Source: Pseudoxanthomonas sp. | GTDB taxonomy: Bacteria > Pseudomonadota > Gammaproteobacteria > Xanthomonadales > Xanthomonadaceae | Reading direction: 5' to 3' | DNA: 64,000 nucleotides | Assembly (NCBI RefSeq): GCF_027498035.1 | Contig: NZ_CP114978.1 | Location: 3,224,001 to 3,288,000, forward strand | Part shown: piece after piece, positions 25,994-33,986 of the stretch | How positions within the stretch are numbered: position 1 is the first letter of the stretch | Layout of the letters: the number at the start of each line of letters is the position of its first letter | Translations under genes and position numbers: made by a program | The notes under the pieces: generated by a model | The model's database searches: none | Told to the model about the DNA's origin: nothing | Seen by the model: the letters and a program-made list of their open reading frames with translations, nothing else

Positions 25994-26824
25994 CTAGGAC
26001 TGCTGCGTTGGTTCCGCGGCCGGTGCAGCGGCTGCCGGTGCCGGCGTGGTGCCGGCTTTGGCCGCGGCGGCATCGGCGCTGCTGTCATGCAGGCCCTGGA
26101 TGTAGCTGGCCAGGGCCTGAATTTCCTGCTCGGTCAGCGGCTTGGCCACCTGGGCCATGATCTGGAAGTGGGCCGGATCCTTGTAGGTCGTCGTGCCGGC
26201 CTGGTACTCCTGCAGGCGCCGGACCACATAGTCCGACGGCTGGCCACCGATGTGCGGATACGGCGGGCCGGGATTGCCGGCACCGCTGGGGCCGTGGCAG
26301 GACATGCAGGCCGGGATGCCGCGCTTGGCGTCGCCGCCGCGGAAGATCTGCTGGCCGGCCTCGTAGAACTTCAGGCCTTTGTAGGGGCCGTCGGTGATCG
26401 GGGTGTCGTCGGCCACGCCGGCACCGGCTTTCTGGCTGGCGAAGTACGCGCCGACATCACGCATGTCCTGGCTGCTCAGGGTCTGGGCGAAGGGCAACAT
26501 CACCGCGGCCATGCCGGTGGTGCGCTGGCCGGTGGCGAACAGCGCCAGCTGCTGGGCGATGTAGCGTTCGCCCTGGCCAGCCAGGCGCGGATAGATCGGT
26601 GCGGCCGGATTGCCGTCGGCACCATGGCAGGCGGCGCAGGTGGCGGCCTTGGCTGCGCCGGCCTTGGCGTCGCCCCAGTGGGTCTTGGCCAGGTCGATCT
26701 CCAGCGGCTGGGACTCGACCGGCGCGTTGTCCGGCAGTGGGGTCACGCTGGTCTGCGCGTAGGCGATGGCGCCCGCGGCAAGCAAGGCAAGGCTGGATAG
26801 TCCCAAGACACGAGCGTGGCGCAT
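25994..26824 (-). CDS. Di-haem cytochrome c4
   Basis: A 276-residue periplasmic cytochrome. A signal peptide (MRHARVLGLSSLALLAAGAIAYA) precedes two class I haem domains with CAACH (Cys63, Cys66, His67) and CMSCH (Cys173, Cys176, His177). Likely axial Met ligands are in AAVMLPFAQTLS and FQIMAQVAKPL. An Ala/Pro-rich C-terminal tail is extra. Cytochrome c4 carries electrons from the bc1 complex to terminal oxidases. It is divergent from engB and followed by the DsbA genes, a layout common near engB in this family. Confidence 0.94.
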   Translation of the reverse strand: MRHARVLGLSSLALLAAGAIAYAQTSVTPLPDNAPVESQPLEIDLAKTHWGDAKAGAAKAATCAACHGADGNPAAPIYPRLAGQGERYIAQQLALFATGQRTTGMAAVMLPFAQTLSSQDMRDVGAYFASQKAGAGVADDTPITDGPYKGLKFYEAGQQIFRGGDAKRGIPACMSCHGPSGAGNPGPPYPHIGGQPSDYVVRRLQEYQAGTTTYKDPAHFQIMAQVAKPLTEQEIQALASYIQGLHDSSADAAAAKAGTTPAPAAAAPAAEPTQQS

Positions 26825-27039
26825 TAGCTGGAGCTCCGTGGTTCCTTTGGATCGCGCATGCCGGGTTCGGGTGGCGCGAAGCGGGCCGATTATCGTCATG
26901 GCCCGCGCAGGTGGTCAATGCGACCCCGGTCGGGGATGGCGCTTCTGTCGCTTTGGCAGGAAATCGCGGGCAGATGCCGGAAAAAGATGGCGCACTGCAG
27001 CACGTCTGCCGGTTGTCGCCCCCGCGCCCGTGCGATCCT

Positions 27040-27678
27040 ATGCACATGGCCGTTTCCAACTATCTCAATGCCGCGCATTACCTGCTGTCGGCCCACAACA
27101 CCCGCCAGCTGCCGCCGGACGAAGGCTTTGAAGTGGCTTTTGCCGGCCGCTCCAACGCCGGCAAGTCCAGCGCGCTCAATGCACTGGCCGGGCACAACGC
27201 CCTGGCCCGCGTGTCCAAGACGCCGGGCCGCACCCAGCAGCTGGTGTTCTTCGAAGTGAAGCCGCAGCGCTGCCTGGTCGACCTGCCGGGCTACGGCTAC
27301 GCCAAGGTGCCGATGGACCTGCAGGCGCACTGGCAGGCCTTCATCGACCAGTACTTCGCCAGCCGCCAGGCCCTGCGCGGGCTGGTGGTGGTGATGGACA
27401 TCCGCCACCCGCTCAAGGACTACGACCGGCAGATGCTGGGTTACGCCGTCCAGCGCGGGCTGCCGGCGCACGCGCTGCTGACCAAGGCCGACAAGCTGGG
27501 CCGTGGCCAGCAGATGCAGGCCATGGCGGCGGTGAAGAAGGAGCTGCACTCGGCCTACGGCGACAGCGTGGGTGTGCAGGTGTTTTCTTCCGAATCCAAG
27601 CTGGGCGTGGACCAGGCGCGCACCGTGGTGCAGCAGTGGCTGGAACTGATGCCGGCCAGCGCACCGCAGCCAGTCTGA
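27040..27678 (+). CDS. engB: Ribosome-biogenesis GTPase YihA/EngB (YsxC)
   Basis: A 212-residue small GTPase needed for 50S assembly. All G motifs are present: G1 AGRSNAGKSS, G2 Thr in KTPGRTQQL, G3 DLPGYGYAKVP, G4 TKAD and G5 SSES. The N-terminal stretch NAAHYLLSAHNTRQLP is characteristic of the family. ATG codons at 27040 and 27046 are both possible. It is divergent from cytochrome c4 and converges on the VIT-family gene 17 bp beyond its stop. Confidence 0.95.
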   Translation: MHMAVSNYLNAAHYLLSAHNTRQLPPDEGFEVAFAGRSNAGKSSALNALAGHNALARVSKTPGRTQQLVFFEVKPQRCLVDLPGYGYAKVPMDLQAHWQAFIDQYFASRQALRGLVVVMDIRHPLKDYDRQMLGYAVQRGLPAHALLTKADKLGRGQQMQAMAAVKKELHSAYGDSVGVQVFSSESKLGVDQARTVVQQWLELMPASAPQPV

Positions 27679-27694
27679 GCAACCGAGCCCGGCG

Positions 27695-28387
27695 TCAAAC
27701 CGGGACGTGGAACAGCAGGCCGACGCCATGCGCGGCGGCCATCGCCAGGGCTCCCCAGAACACCACGCGTGCCGCGCCGCGCAGCACCGGCGCGCCGCCG
27801 GCCCTGGCCGCCAGCGTGCCCGACAGCACCAGTGCCAGCAGGGTGGCGGCGATCACCGCCACGCTGGCATGGGCATGGAAGGCCAGCGCCGCGAAGAGCG
27901 GCAGCAGTGCACCTACCGAGAACGCACACGCCGAGGCCAGCGCCGCCTGGACCGGCCGCGCGCGCAGCGTGTCGGTGATGCCGAGTTCGTCGCGGGCGTG
28001 GGCTTCCAGTGCGTCGTGCGCGGTGAGTTGTTCGGCCACCTGCCGGGCCAGCGCCGGTTGCAGGCCGCGCTGCTCGTAGATGTGGGCCAGCTCGATCAGT
28101 TCGTTGTGCGGGTCTTCGGCCAGCTCGCGTTTTTCCAGGGTCAGGTCGGCGTGTTCGGTATCGGCCTGCGAGCTGACCGACACGTATTCGCCAGCGGCCA
28201 TCGACATCGCGCCTGCGACCAGCCCGGCCACGCCGGTGGCGATCAGGGTCGGGGCATTCGCACCGCTGGCCGCCACGCCCACCATCAGCCCGGCGACCGA
28301 GACGATGCCATCGTTGGCGCCGAGCACGGCGGCACGCAGCCAGCCGGTGCGGTTGCTGCGGTGGATTTCGGAGTGGTGCGTGCGCAT
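27695..28387 (-). CDS. VIT1/CCC1-family iron/manganese transporter
   Basis: A 230-residue membrane protein with about five helices. It shows the VIT signature LRAAVLGANDGIVSVAGLMVGVA in helix 1, AGAMSMAAGEYVSVSSQADTE in helix 2, an acidic cytosolic helix (LEKRELAEDPHNELIELAHIYEQRGL) that binds metal in plant VIT1, and a C-terminal helix pair. The family exports Fe2+ or Mn2+ from the cytosol. The start at 28387 (MRTHHSEIHRSN) gives a His-containing N terminus usual for bacterial members. It diverges from gshA across 255 bp. Confidence 0.9.
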   Translation of the reverse strand: MRTHHSEIHRSNRTGWLRAAVLGANDGIVSVAGLMVGVAASGANAPTLIATGVAGLVAGAMSMAAGEYVSVSSQADTEHADLTLEKRELAEDPHNELIELAHIYEQRGLQPALARQVAEQLTAHDALEAHARDELGITDTLRARPVQAALASACAFSVGALLPLFAALAFHAHASVAVIAATLLALVLSGTLAARAGGAPVLRGAARVVFWGALAMAAAHGVGLLFHVPV

Positions 28388-28642
28388 GCAGCGTCCAATG
28401 CAGGGAAGCGGATCCGCAGCGTAGCGATTGCCGGTGGTGGATGGCGAAGTGCGAGGCCAGGTGCGAATGCGATGCGCCTGCCGATGTAGTAGCCCGCTGC
28501 TGCGCGCCACGGCGATGGAATGCTGAAAGCCGTTCCGGAGCAGCGATGCTGCACATCCGGCCCGGTATAGTGCGGCCCTTGCGAGGGTCGGCGCGCCGGA
28601 GACGGGCGCCTCACTCCACCCACGGTCACTGCGAGTTGCCCC

Positions 28643-30007
28643 TTGTCGAGTCCCAGCCACGTTGCCGATACGCCCATCACCGACCTGTCGCAGCTGGTGG
28701 AATATTCCGCGTCCGGCTCGCGCCCGCGCGAAGACTGGCGCATCGGGACCGAACACGAGAAGTTCGGCTTCCGTACCGACGACCTGCACCCGCCGGCCTT
28801 CGATGGCGAGCGTGGCATCGAAGCCCTGCTCAATGGCCTGACCCGCTTCGGCTGGGAAGCGGCGCCGGAGAACGGCCGCACCATCGCCCTGCTGCGCGAT
28901 GGCGCCTCGGTCACGCTGGAACCGGCCGGGCAGCTGGAGCTTTCCGGCGCGCCGCTGGAAACCATCCACCAGACCTGCGTGGAAGTAGGTAGCCACCTCA
29001 ACGAAGTGCGCCAGGTCGCCGACCAGCTGCAGCTGGGGTTCCTGGGCATGGGCTTCCAGCCCAAGTGGCGCCGCGACGAAATGCCGTGGATGCCCAAGGG
29101 TCGTTACAAGATCATGCAGTCCTACATGCCCAAGGTCGGCCAGCTCGGTCTGGACATGATGACCCGCACCTGCACGGTGCAGGTCAACCTGGACTATGGC
29201 TCCGAAGCGGACATGGTCAAGAAGTTCCGCGTGTCGCTGGCGCTGCAGCCGATCGCCACCGCGCTGTTCGCCGATTCACCGTTCACCGAAGGCAAGCCCA
29301 ACGGCTACCTGAGCTACCGCTCGCACATCTGGACCGATACCGATCCGGACCGCACCGGCATGCTGGATTTCGTGTTCGAGGATGGCTTCGGCTTCGAGCG
29401 CTATGTCGACTACCTGCTCGACGTGCCGATGTATTTCTCCTACCGCGATGGCATCTACCACGACGCCAGTGGGCAGAGCTTCCGTGACTTCCTCAAGGGC
29501 AAGCTGCCGGCGTTGCCGGGTGCGCTGCCGACGCTGCGCGACTGGTCCGATCACATGACCACCGCCTTCCCGGAAGTGCGCATGAAGAAATTCCTGGAGA
29601 TGCGCGGCGCCGACGGCGGCCCATGGAATCGCCTGTGTGCGTTGCCTGCCTTCTGGGTCGGCCTGCTCTACGACGATGCCGCACTGGATGCCGCCTGGGA
29701 CCTGGTCAAGGACTTCACCCTGGAAGAGCGCCATGCCTTGCGCGATGGCGTGCCGCGCCATGCGTTGAAGCTGCCGTTCCGCGGCGCGACCGTGCGCGAG
29801 CTGGCGATCGAAGCCATCAAGATTTCCCAGGCCGGCCTGCGCCGACGTGCACGCCTCAATGGCAACGGCGCCGACGAATCTGCGTTCCTGGACGTGCTGG
29901 CCGAAATCGCCGAGACCGGCCAGACCGCTGCCGAGCGCAAACTCGAGCTGTTCCACGGCGCCTGGAACGGCAGCGTCGATCCGGTGTTCCAGGAATTCGC
30001 GTACTGA
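28643..30007 (+). CDS. gshA: Glutamate-cysteine ligase, plant/alpha-proteobacterial type
   Basis: A 454-residue enzyme for the first step of glutathione synthesis. Motifs include RIGTEHEKFGFRTDD near the N terminus, GASVTLEPAGQLELSGAPL, GMGFQPKWRRDEMPWMPKGRY, MTRTCTVQVNLDY and the region PFTEGKPNGYLSYRSHIWTDTD. These mark the class shared by plants and xanthomonads, not the enterobacterial GshA. The start appears to be TTG at 28643; no ATG or GTG gives the full conserved N terminus. The glutathione made here serves the formaldehyde pathway at 33.6-36.6 kb. Confidence 0.93.
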   Translation: MSSPSHVADTPITDLSQLVEYSASGSRPREDWRIGTEHEKFGFRTDDLHPPAFDGERGIEALLNGLTRFGWEAAPENGRTIALLRDGASVTLEPAGQLELSGAPLETIHQTCVEVGSHLNEVRQVADQLQLGFLGMGFQPKWRRDEMPWMPKGRYKIMQSYMPKVGQLGLDMMTRTCTVQVNLDYGSEADMVKKFRVSLALQPIATALFADSPFTEGKPNGYLSYRSHIWTDTDPDRTGMLDFVFEDGFGFERYVDYLLDVPMYFSYRDGIYHDASGQSFRDFLKGKLPALPGALPTLRDWSDHMTTAFPEVRMKKFLEMRGADGGPWNRLCALPAFWVGLLYDDAALDAAWDLVKDFTLEERHALRDGVPRHALKLPFRGATVRELAIEAIKISQAGLRRRARLNGNGADESAFLDVLAEIAETGQTAAERKLELFHGAWNGSVDPVFQEFAY

Positions 30008-30020
30008 GCCGCATCCGCTG

Positions 30021-30052
30021 CTGCGCAGGCGCCCGTCACGGGGCCTGCGCAG
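30021..30052. terminator. Strong hairpin between convergent gshA and sensor kinase
   Basis: CTGCGCAGGC pairs with GCCTGCGCAG, and inside it CCCGT pairs with ACGGG, giving a nearly continuous 15-bp stem. It lies 13 nt past the gshA stop and 15 nt before the kinase stop. There is no T-run, so it acts either as an RNA-stabilising hairpin or a factor-assisted bidirectional terminator. Confidence 0.6.
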
Positions 30053-30066
30053 GCTAAAGCAGGCGC

Positions 30067-31605
30067 TTACTGCTCGTTCTTCGCGCGCGGCAGGATCACC
30101 CAGGCGCGCAGGCCGCCGCCTTCGCGGTTGCTCAGTCCGATTTCACCGCCATGGGCCAGCACGATGGCGCGGGCGGCCGACAAACCCAGGCCAATGCCGC
30201 CGGTTTCCTTGTTGCGCGAGTTCTCGCCGCGGAAGAACGGCATGAACAGCTTGTCGCCCAGGGCCGGATCGATGCCCGGGCCGTCGTCGTCGATTTCCAG
30301 CCTTGCGTGGCCGTTGTCCTGGCGCACGCGGACCCGCGCGCACCGGCCGTACTTGACCGCGTTGCCGATCAGGTTGCCGGCCACGCGCCGCAGTGCCAGC
30401 GGGTCGCCGTCCAGCATCACGCTGTCGCCGGGCTCCAGGGTGACGTCCTGGCCGATGTCGGCGGCGTCGTCGACCACGCTCTCCACCAGCTGCTGGAAAT
30501 CCAGGCGGTCGCGCGGGCCGCTGCGCGACTGGTCGCGCAGGAATTCCAATGCCACCGTGATCATGTGCGCCATCTCGTCGATGTCGGCCGCGGCGCGCTC
30601 GCGCAGCGGTGAATCGATGTCGTTGAGGCGGAACGCCAGTCGTGCCAGTGGCGTGCGCAGGTCATGTGCGATCGCCCCGACCATGTGCGTGCGCTCGGCC
30701 ACCATGCGGCTCAGGCGCGCCTGCATGGCGTTGAATGAGTCGGTGGCCTGGATGATCTCGGCCGGGCCACGCCGCTCCAGCGGGGATGCATCCGGGTCAC
30801 GGCCCAGGCGGTCGGCGGCGGCGGCGAATTCGCGGATCGGTGCGGACAGCGCGCGCGAGAACCACCACGCCAGCGGCAGCATCAGCAGCAGGCCCAGCAG
30901 GAACAGCACCGCCAACTGCACCTTGAAGGCGTTCGACAGCGTCACGCCGTTGTAGCGCACCACGCGCCAGCTGCCATCGGCCTGCTGGGCGCCGGCAATG
31001 AATCCGTTGGCTACCAGCGTGCGCGGTCCGAAGCCGAACGCGCGGTTCTCGCCGAGCTGATCGTCGGACGCGTCCGGCGGCATCATCTGGCCTGGCGGCC
31101 TGAAATCGGGTGCATCGTCGCGTGGCGGCGGTGGGGTCGTGCGGTCCTGCGAGGCGGCGCCGTCGGGTTCGCCGTTGGGCATCTGCCGTACCCAGGGCGG
31201 CCCATTGCGCAGACGCGGCGGCGGCATCCCGCCGGCGTCGTTCATGCGCGCGTCGAACGAGGCGGTGTGCTTGGACTTGGCGCGGAAAAAATGCACCTGG
31301 CTGGTCGGCTGGCGCATCCATTCGGCCAGGATCGCCCGCATGAAGGGGTCTTCCACGTTCATCGCGCCGGTGCCCTCTGGCGCCTGGGGCTCGTCGGTGA
31401 CCGAGACTTCCTTATTGGACGCCGGCATGCGGGTGGACAGCAGTGCGACCACTTCGGGCAGGTCGACCGGTTGGTTCCAGACCGGCGTGCGCATGAACAG
31501 CAGGGCCAGGCCAATGCACTGCGCCAGGACCAGTGCTGCCGCAAGCAGCACGAAGGTCCTGGTGAAGATGGAGCGGCCGGAGCGGCCTCCGGCCGCGTCG
31601 GTCAT
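30067..31605 (-). CDS. Sensor histidine kinase, second two-component system
   Basis: A 512-residue membrane kinase. It has an N-terminal membrane helix (FVLLAAALVLAQCIGLALLF) and a periplasmic region of about 210 residues rich in Pro/Asp. The second helix is FKVQLAVLFLLGLLLMLPLAWWF, followed by HAMP, the H-box GAIAHDLRTPLARLAFRLN (His about 313), N-box NLIGNAVKYG, and G-boxes DDGPGIDPALGDKLFMPFFRG and GGIGLGLSAA. The start ATG overlaps the regulator stop by 4 nt. The signal is unknown. Confidence 0.92.
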   Translation of the reverse strand: MTDAAGGRSGRSIFTRTFVLLAAALVLAQCIGLALLFMRTPVWNQPVDLPEVVALLSTRMPASNKEVSVTDEPQAPEGTGAMNVEDPFMRAILAEWMRQPTSQVHFFRAKSKHTASFDARMNDAGGMPPPRLRNGPPWVRQMPNGEPDGAASQDRTTPPPPRDDAPDFRPPGQMMPPDASDDQLGENRAFGFGPRTLVANGFIAGAQQADGSWRVVRYNGVTLSNAFKVQLAVLFLLGLLLMLPLAWWFSRALSAPIREFAAAADRLGRDPDASPLERRGPAEIIQATDSFNAMQARLSRMVAERTHMVGAIAHDLRTPLARLAFRLNDIDSPLRERAAADIDEMAHMITVALEFLRDQSRSGPRDRLDFQQLVESVVDDAADIGQDVTLEPGDSVMLDGDPLALRRVAGNLIGNAVKYGRCARVRVRQDNGHARLEIDDDGPGIDPALGDKLFMPFFRGENSRNKETGGIGLGLSAARAIVLAHGGEIGLSNREGGGLRAWVILPRAKNEQ

Positions 31606-32336
31606 AGGCGCGTGACTGCAGGCAGCAGCATGTAGCCCTCATTGCGCACGGTGCGGATCAGTTCGGCATGGCCACGGCCGTTGATCTTGCGGCGCAGGCG
31701 GCTGACCTGGCTGTCGATGGCGCGGTCGAACACTTCGGTGCCGCGGCCACGGGCCAGGTCCAGCAGCTGATCGCGGCTCAGGACGCGCTGGGGGTGTTCG
31801 ACGAAGGTGCGCAATAGCGAGAACTCGCCGTCGGACAAGGTGATGTAGTTGCCGGCCGGGTCACGCAGGTCGCGGCGCACCGCGTCCAGGCGCCAGCCGC
31901 CGAATTCGTACTGGCTGCCGCGGACTTCCGGCGCGGCGCCAAAGGCTTTCTGGCGACGGAGCAGGGCGCGCACGCGGGCGAGCAGTTCACGCGGGTTGCA
32001 GGGTTTTGCCAGGTAGTCGTCGGCGCCCACTTCCAGGCCAACGATGCGATCAGTGTCGTTGCCGAGCGCGCTGAGCATCAGCACGGCCGGGCCATTGCCG
32101 GAGTTCAGCCGGCGCGCCACGCTCAGGCCATCTTCGCCCGGCATCATGACGTCCAGGATGATCAGGTCGGGGCGGCCCTGTTCGAGGGTCTCCCACATCT
32201 CCTTGGCATTTTCTGCCTCGTCCACGACGTAGCCGTGGCCGATCAGGAAATCAACGGTGAGTCGGCGCAGGTCCGGGTCGTCGTCGACGACCAGGATGCG
32301 GAATTCAGGGTCCATATCAGCGAGGATGGCGTTCAT
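31602..32336 (-). CDS. OmpR-family response regulator, second two-component system
   Basis: A 244-residue regulator with receiver motifs ILVVDDDPDLRRL, phosphoacceptor Asp62 in LIILDVMMPGEDG and KPCNPRELLARVRALLRR. The winged helix is VFDRAIDSQVSRLRRKINGRGHAELIRTVRNEGYML. The ATG at 32336 was chosen; 32315 is a shorter option. Translationally coupled to the kinase downstream. A perfect TTTGTCAA dyad lies 35 bp upstream and is a plausible autoregulatory or promoter element. Confidence 0.93.
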   Translation of the reverse strand: MNAILADMDPEFRILVVDDDPDLRRLTVDFLIGHGYVVDEAENAKEMWETLEQGRPDLIILDVMMPGEDGLSVARRLNSGNGPAVLMLSALGNDTDRIVGLEVGADDYLAKPCNPRELLARVRALLRRQKAFGAAPEVRGSQYEFGGWRLDAVRRDLRDPAGNYITLSDGEFSLLRTFVEHPQRVLSRDQLLDLARGRGTEVFDRAIDSQVSRLRRKINGRGHAELIRTVRNEGYMLLPAVTRL

Positions 32337-32370
32337 GGCGGGAAGAAATACCCCGCCAGTGTAGGCGTCG

Positions 32371-32387
32371 TTTGTCAAGTTGACAAA
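32371..32387. promoter_or_regulatory. Perfect palindrome upstream of the response regulator
   Basis: TTTGTCAA and TTGACAAA are separated by one G, so each strand also carries a consensus -35 hexamer TTGACA. It sits 35 bp ahead of the regulator start, in the right place for an operator or for a pair of divergent promoters. Confidence 0.55.
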
Positions 32388-32909
32388 GATGTCGACACAA
32401 ACCCTGTGGTATTCAGCCGCCGGCAGGGCATCTGGAAATGCCGGGGGCTGCCATGCGGTGGCAACGGCCTGCCATGTCATCCGGCCAATTTAGCGTTGGG
32501 TTCTTGCGCGGTGATCGTCAGGTCGTGGCCGCGATGCAACCTTCGGCGAGATTCTCCCGGTAACGACGCTGCTTCGGTGCGGCCGTTAGCCTGGCGTGAC
32601 CGGGAGATTCGCCGATGCCATACAGGGGCCGGGTATGGCCGGATGTTCGCGCCGTGGGCAGCAGGGAAGGCTGCGGTGCATTGCGTCGTCAAGGGCTGGC
32701 ATTGCGGGCACATCGTGGCCTGCCAGTCTGCATCTGCACCGGGCGGGCCTTGCGGTCGTCGGTGCCGGGCATCCGGCCGACGCCGGTGCTCGTGGGGACA
32801 AGTGAGTTGTCGTTGAGCCAATCGCGTGGCCATGAGGCTGCGCCCAACAGGAACCGGCCTGTCCGGCGCGCCAGCGCACCGGCAGCCGGATACGCCAAGG
32901 AGAAACTGC
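32388..32909. other. Non-coding stretch, no gene recognised
   Basis: About 520 bp between the response regulator and the Pro-rich protein gene. The open frames here lack recognisable protein features and overlap on opposite strands. No tRNA, repeat pair or riboswitch is evident. An AAGGAG Shine-Dalgarno for the downstream gene lies at its right end. Confidence 0.5.
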
Positions 32910-33308
32910 ATGCGCCTGATCCGTACCCATCATCTCGCCGCCGCAACGCTGCTCGCGTTGCTGTGTGTGGGCTCCGCCTGGGCGAGCCCAGCGTCGGTCG
33001 CCGTTGACGCGGCCCCGTCCGATCTGCCGCCGCCCGGCCCGCCGGGCCCGCCGGGCCCGCCGCCACCGCGTGATCCCAAGTTCGCCGCAGCCATGGATGC
33101 CTGTGCCGCCGAGCAGGGGCTTCCGCCGCCGCCCAAGCCGGGCGAGCGTCCCGACGGTCCGCCGGCGGAAGGCAAACGTCCCGACCACGCCAAGTTCGAG
33201 GCCTGCATGACGGCCAAGGGCTTCAAGCGCCCGCCGCACCCGCCGGGTGACCACCGCGGTCCGCCGCCGCCGCCGCCGGAAGATGACGCCGATGGTGGTG
33301 GTAACTGA
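32910..33308 (+). CDS. Small secreted Pro-rich protein with paired Cys motif
   Basis: A 132-residue exported protein. A signal peptide (RTHHLAAATLLALLCVGSAWA) is followed by a Pro/Gly-rich segment, the motif AAAMDACAAEQG (Cys65), a Pro-rich linker, FEACMTAKGF (Cys99) and a Pro-rich acidic tail. The Shine-Dalgarno AAGGAG lies 8 nt before the ATG. The two Cys motifs are shared with the protein at 44527-44835 inside the type IV secretion operon, so this is a two-member family. The cysteines could form a disulfide. Function is unknown. Confidence 0.8.
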   Translation: MRLIRTHHLAAATLLALLCVGSAWASPASVAVDAAPSDLPPPGPPGPPGPPPPRDPKFAAAMDACAAEQGLPPPPKPGERPDGPPAEGKRPDHAKFEACMTAKGFKRPPHPPGDHRGPPPPPPEDDADGGGN

Positions 33309-33429
33309 TCGCGCTGGAATGGTGATGGACTGGGCCGCGTAGGCCGCGGCCATGCCCACGGCGGGTCATGGCTAGAGGCCATCCCGTCGTATTCAAGTCC
33401 CTTGACAGGTCCTAAGTTGCTTGATTGAC

Positions 33430-33494
33430 GGTCTCCTCCCCGGGGGAGGCGCAAGGTCGACCCGCATGTGTTTGTCACATGCGGGTCTTTTTTT
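33430..33494 (+). ncRNA. Candidate small RNA ending in a terminator
   Basis: A consensus -35 TTGACA lies at 33402-33407, but a good -10 is not evident. Downstream, CCTCCCC and GGGGAGG form a compact GC hairpin (33435-33449), and the stretch ends at an intrinsic terminator whose stem starts at 33459. The terminator is about 150 bp past the Pro-rich gene, so it may instead end that transcript. Orphan hairpin plus terminator is the only evidence for an independent RNA. Confidence 0.35.
33459..33494 (+). terminator. Rho-independent terminator
   Basis: GACCCGCATGTG pairs with CACATGCGGGTC (12 bp) around a TTTGT loop and is followed by seven T. It is a textbook plus-strand terminator isolating the formaldehyde operon from upstream transcription. 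Confidence 0.92.
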
Positions 33495-33618
33495 GTTTCC
33501 GCCATCCTTGGCGGAAGCACTGGGGGCCATCGCTGCGCGATATCAAGAACCTGCTCCAGGCTTTTTTGCCTCGACGGGTGCGCCGCGACCTCGGCTTGCG
33601 GTCGGCCAGGTGAGCGGG

Positions 33619-33637
33619 GATACTGTCCCCCAGTATC
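33619..33637. promoter_or_regulatory. FrmR-type operator upstream of frmR
   Basis: GATACTGTCCCCCAGTATC is a 6-bp dyad (GATACT/AGTATC) around a C-rich centre. This is the A/T-flank, C-tract, A/T-flank form bound by CsoR/RcnR/FrmR-family repressors. It ends 16 bp before the frmR ATG, so it should overlap the promoter of the formaldehyde operon. Confidence 0.8.
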
Positions 33638-33653
33638 AGGATCGCCTGCGCAG

Positions 33654-33929
33654 ATGCCCCATTCGCCCACCGAAAAGAAACGTGTCCTGACCCGCCTGCG
33701 CCGGATCCGCGGGCAGACCGAGGCTTTGGAGCGCGCGCTGGAAGCCGGTGCCGAGTGCGGCCCGGTGCTGCAGCAGATCGCCGCCATCCGTGGTGCGGTC
33801 AACGGCCTGATGTCCGAGGTGCTGGAAGCCCATATGCGTGAAACCTTCGGCCATCCCGCCGACGGCGAGGCCCAGCGCGAGGCGCGCGTGGCCGAAATGA
33901 CCGGGTTGGTGCGGTCCTATCTCAAATAA
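33654..33929 (+). CDS. frmR: Formaldehyde-responsive repressor FrmR
   Basis: A 91-residue all-helical CsoR/RcnR/FrmR repressor. It begins MPHSPTEKKRVLTRLRRIRGQTEALERALE and has Cys35 (GAECGPVLQQIAAIRGAVNGLMSEVLEAH) and His60. Pro2 and Cys35 are the residues that formaldehyde crosslinks in FrmR, which distinguishes it from the metal sensors CsoR and RcnR. It is first in the operon frmR-adhC-gfa-fghA with its own operator directly upstream, so it is expected to repress the whole operon until formaldehyde appears. Confidence 0.93.
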   Translation: MPHSPTEKKRVLTRLRRIRGQTEALERALEAGAECGPVLQQIAAIRGAVNGLMSEVLEAHMRETFGHPADGEAQREARVAEMTGLVRSYLK

Positions 33930-33986
33930 CGCGCGTCGCGCGTCGTTCCGTTTCCCCCCATTACGTAAAAGCAGGAGTCCACATCC

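Larger units (their letters stand above)
33309..33653. other. Intergenic stretch before frmR
   Basis: About 345 bp holding a possible small RNA with a strong terminator (33430-33494) and the FrmR-type operator (33619-33637), each listed separately. I see no convincing protein gene. Confidence 0.6.

Noticed and set aside
28566..28571. TATAGT as a firm gshA -10 box
   Set aside because: No -35 hexamer occurs at a usable distance, so it is not listed as a feature.
32586..33359. 257-codon minus-strand frame across the gap before the Pro-rich gene
   Set aside because: It has no domain or signal, is very Arg-rich, and overlaps the better supported Pro-rich secreted protein on the other strand.
33430..33494. 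Assigning the candidate small RNA to a named xanthomonad sRNA such as sX13
   Set aside because: I could not recall the reference sequence well enough to support the match, and the -10 is not evident.
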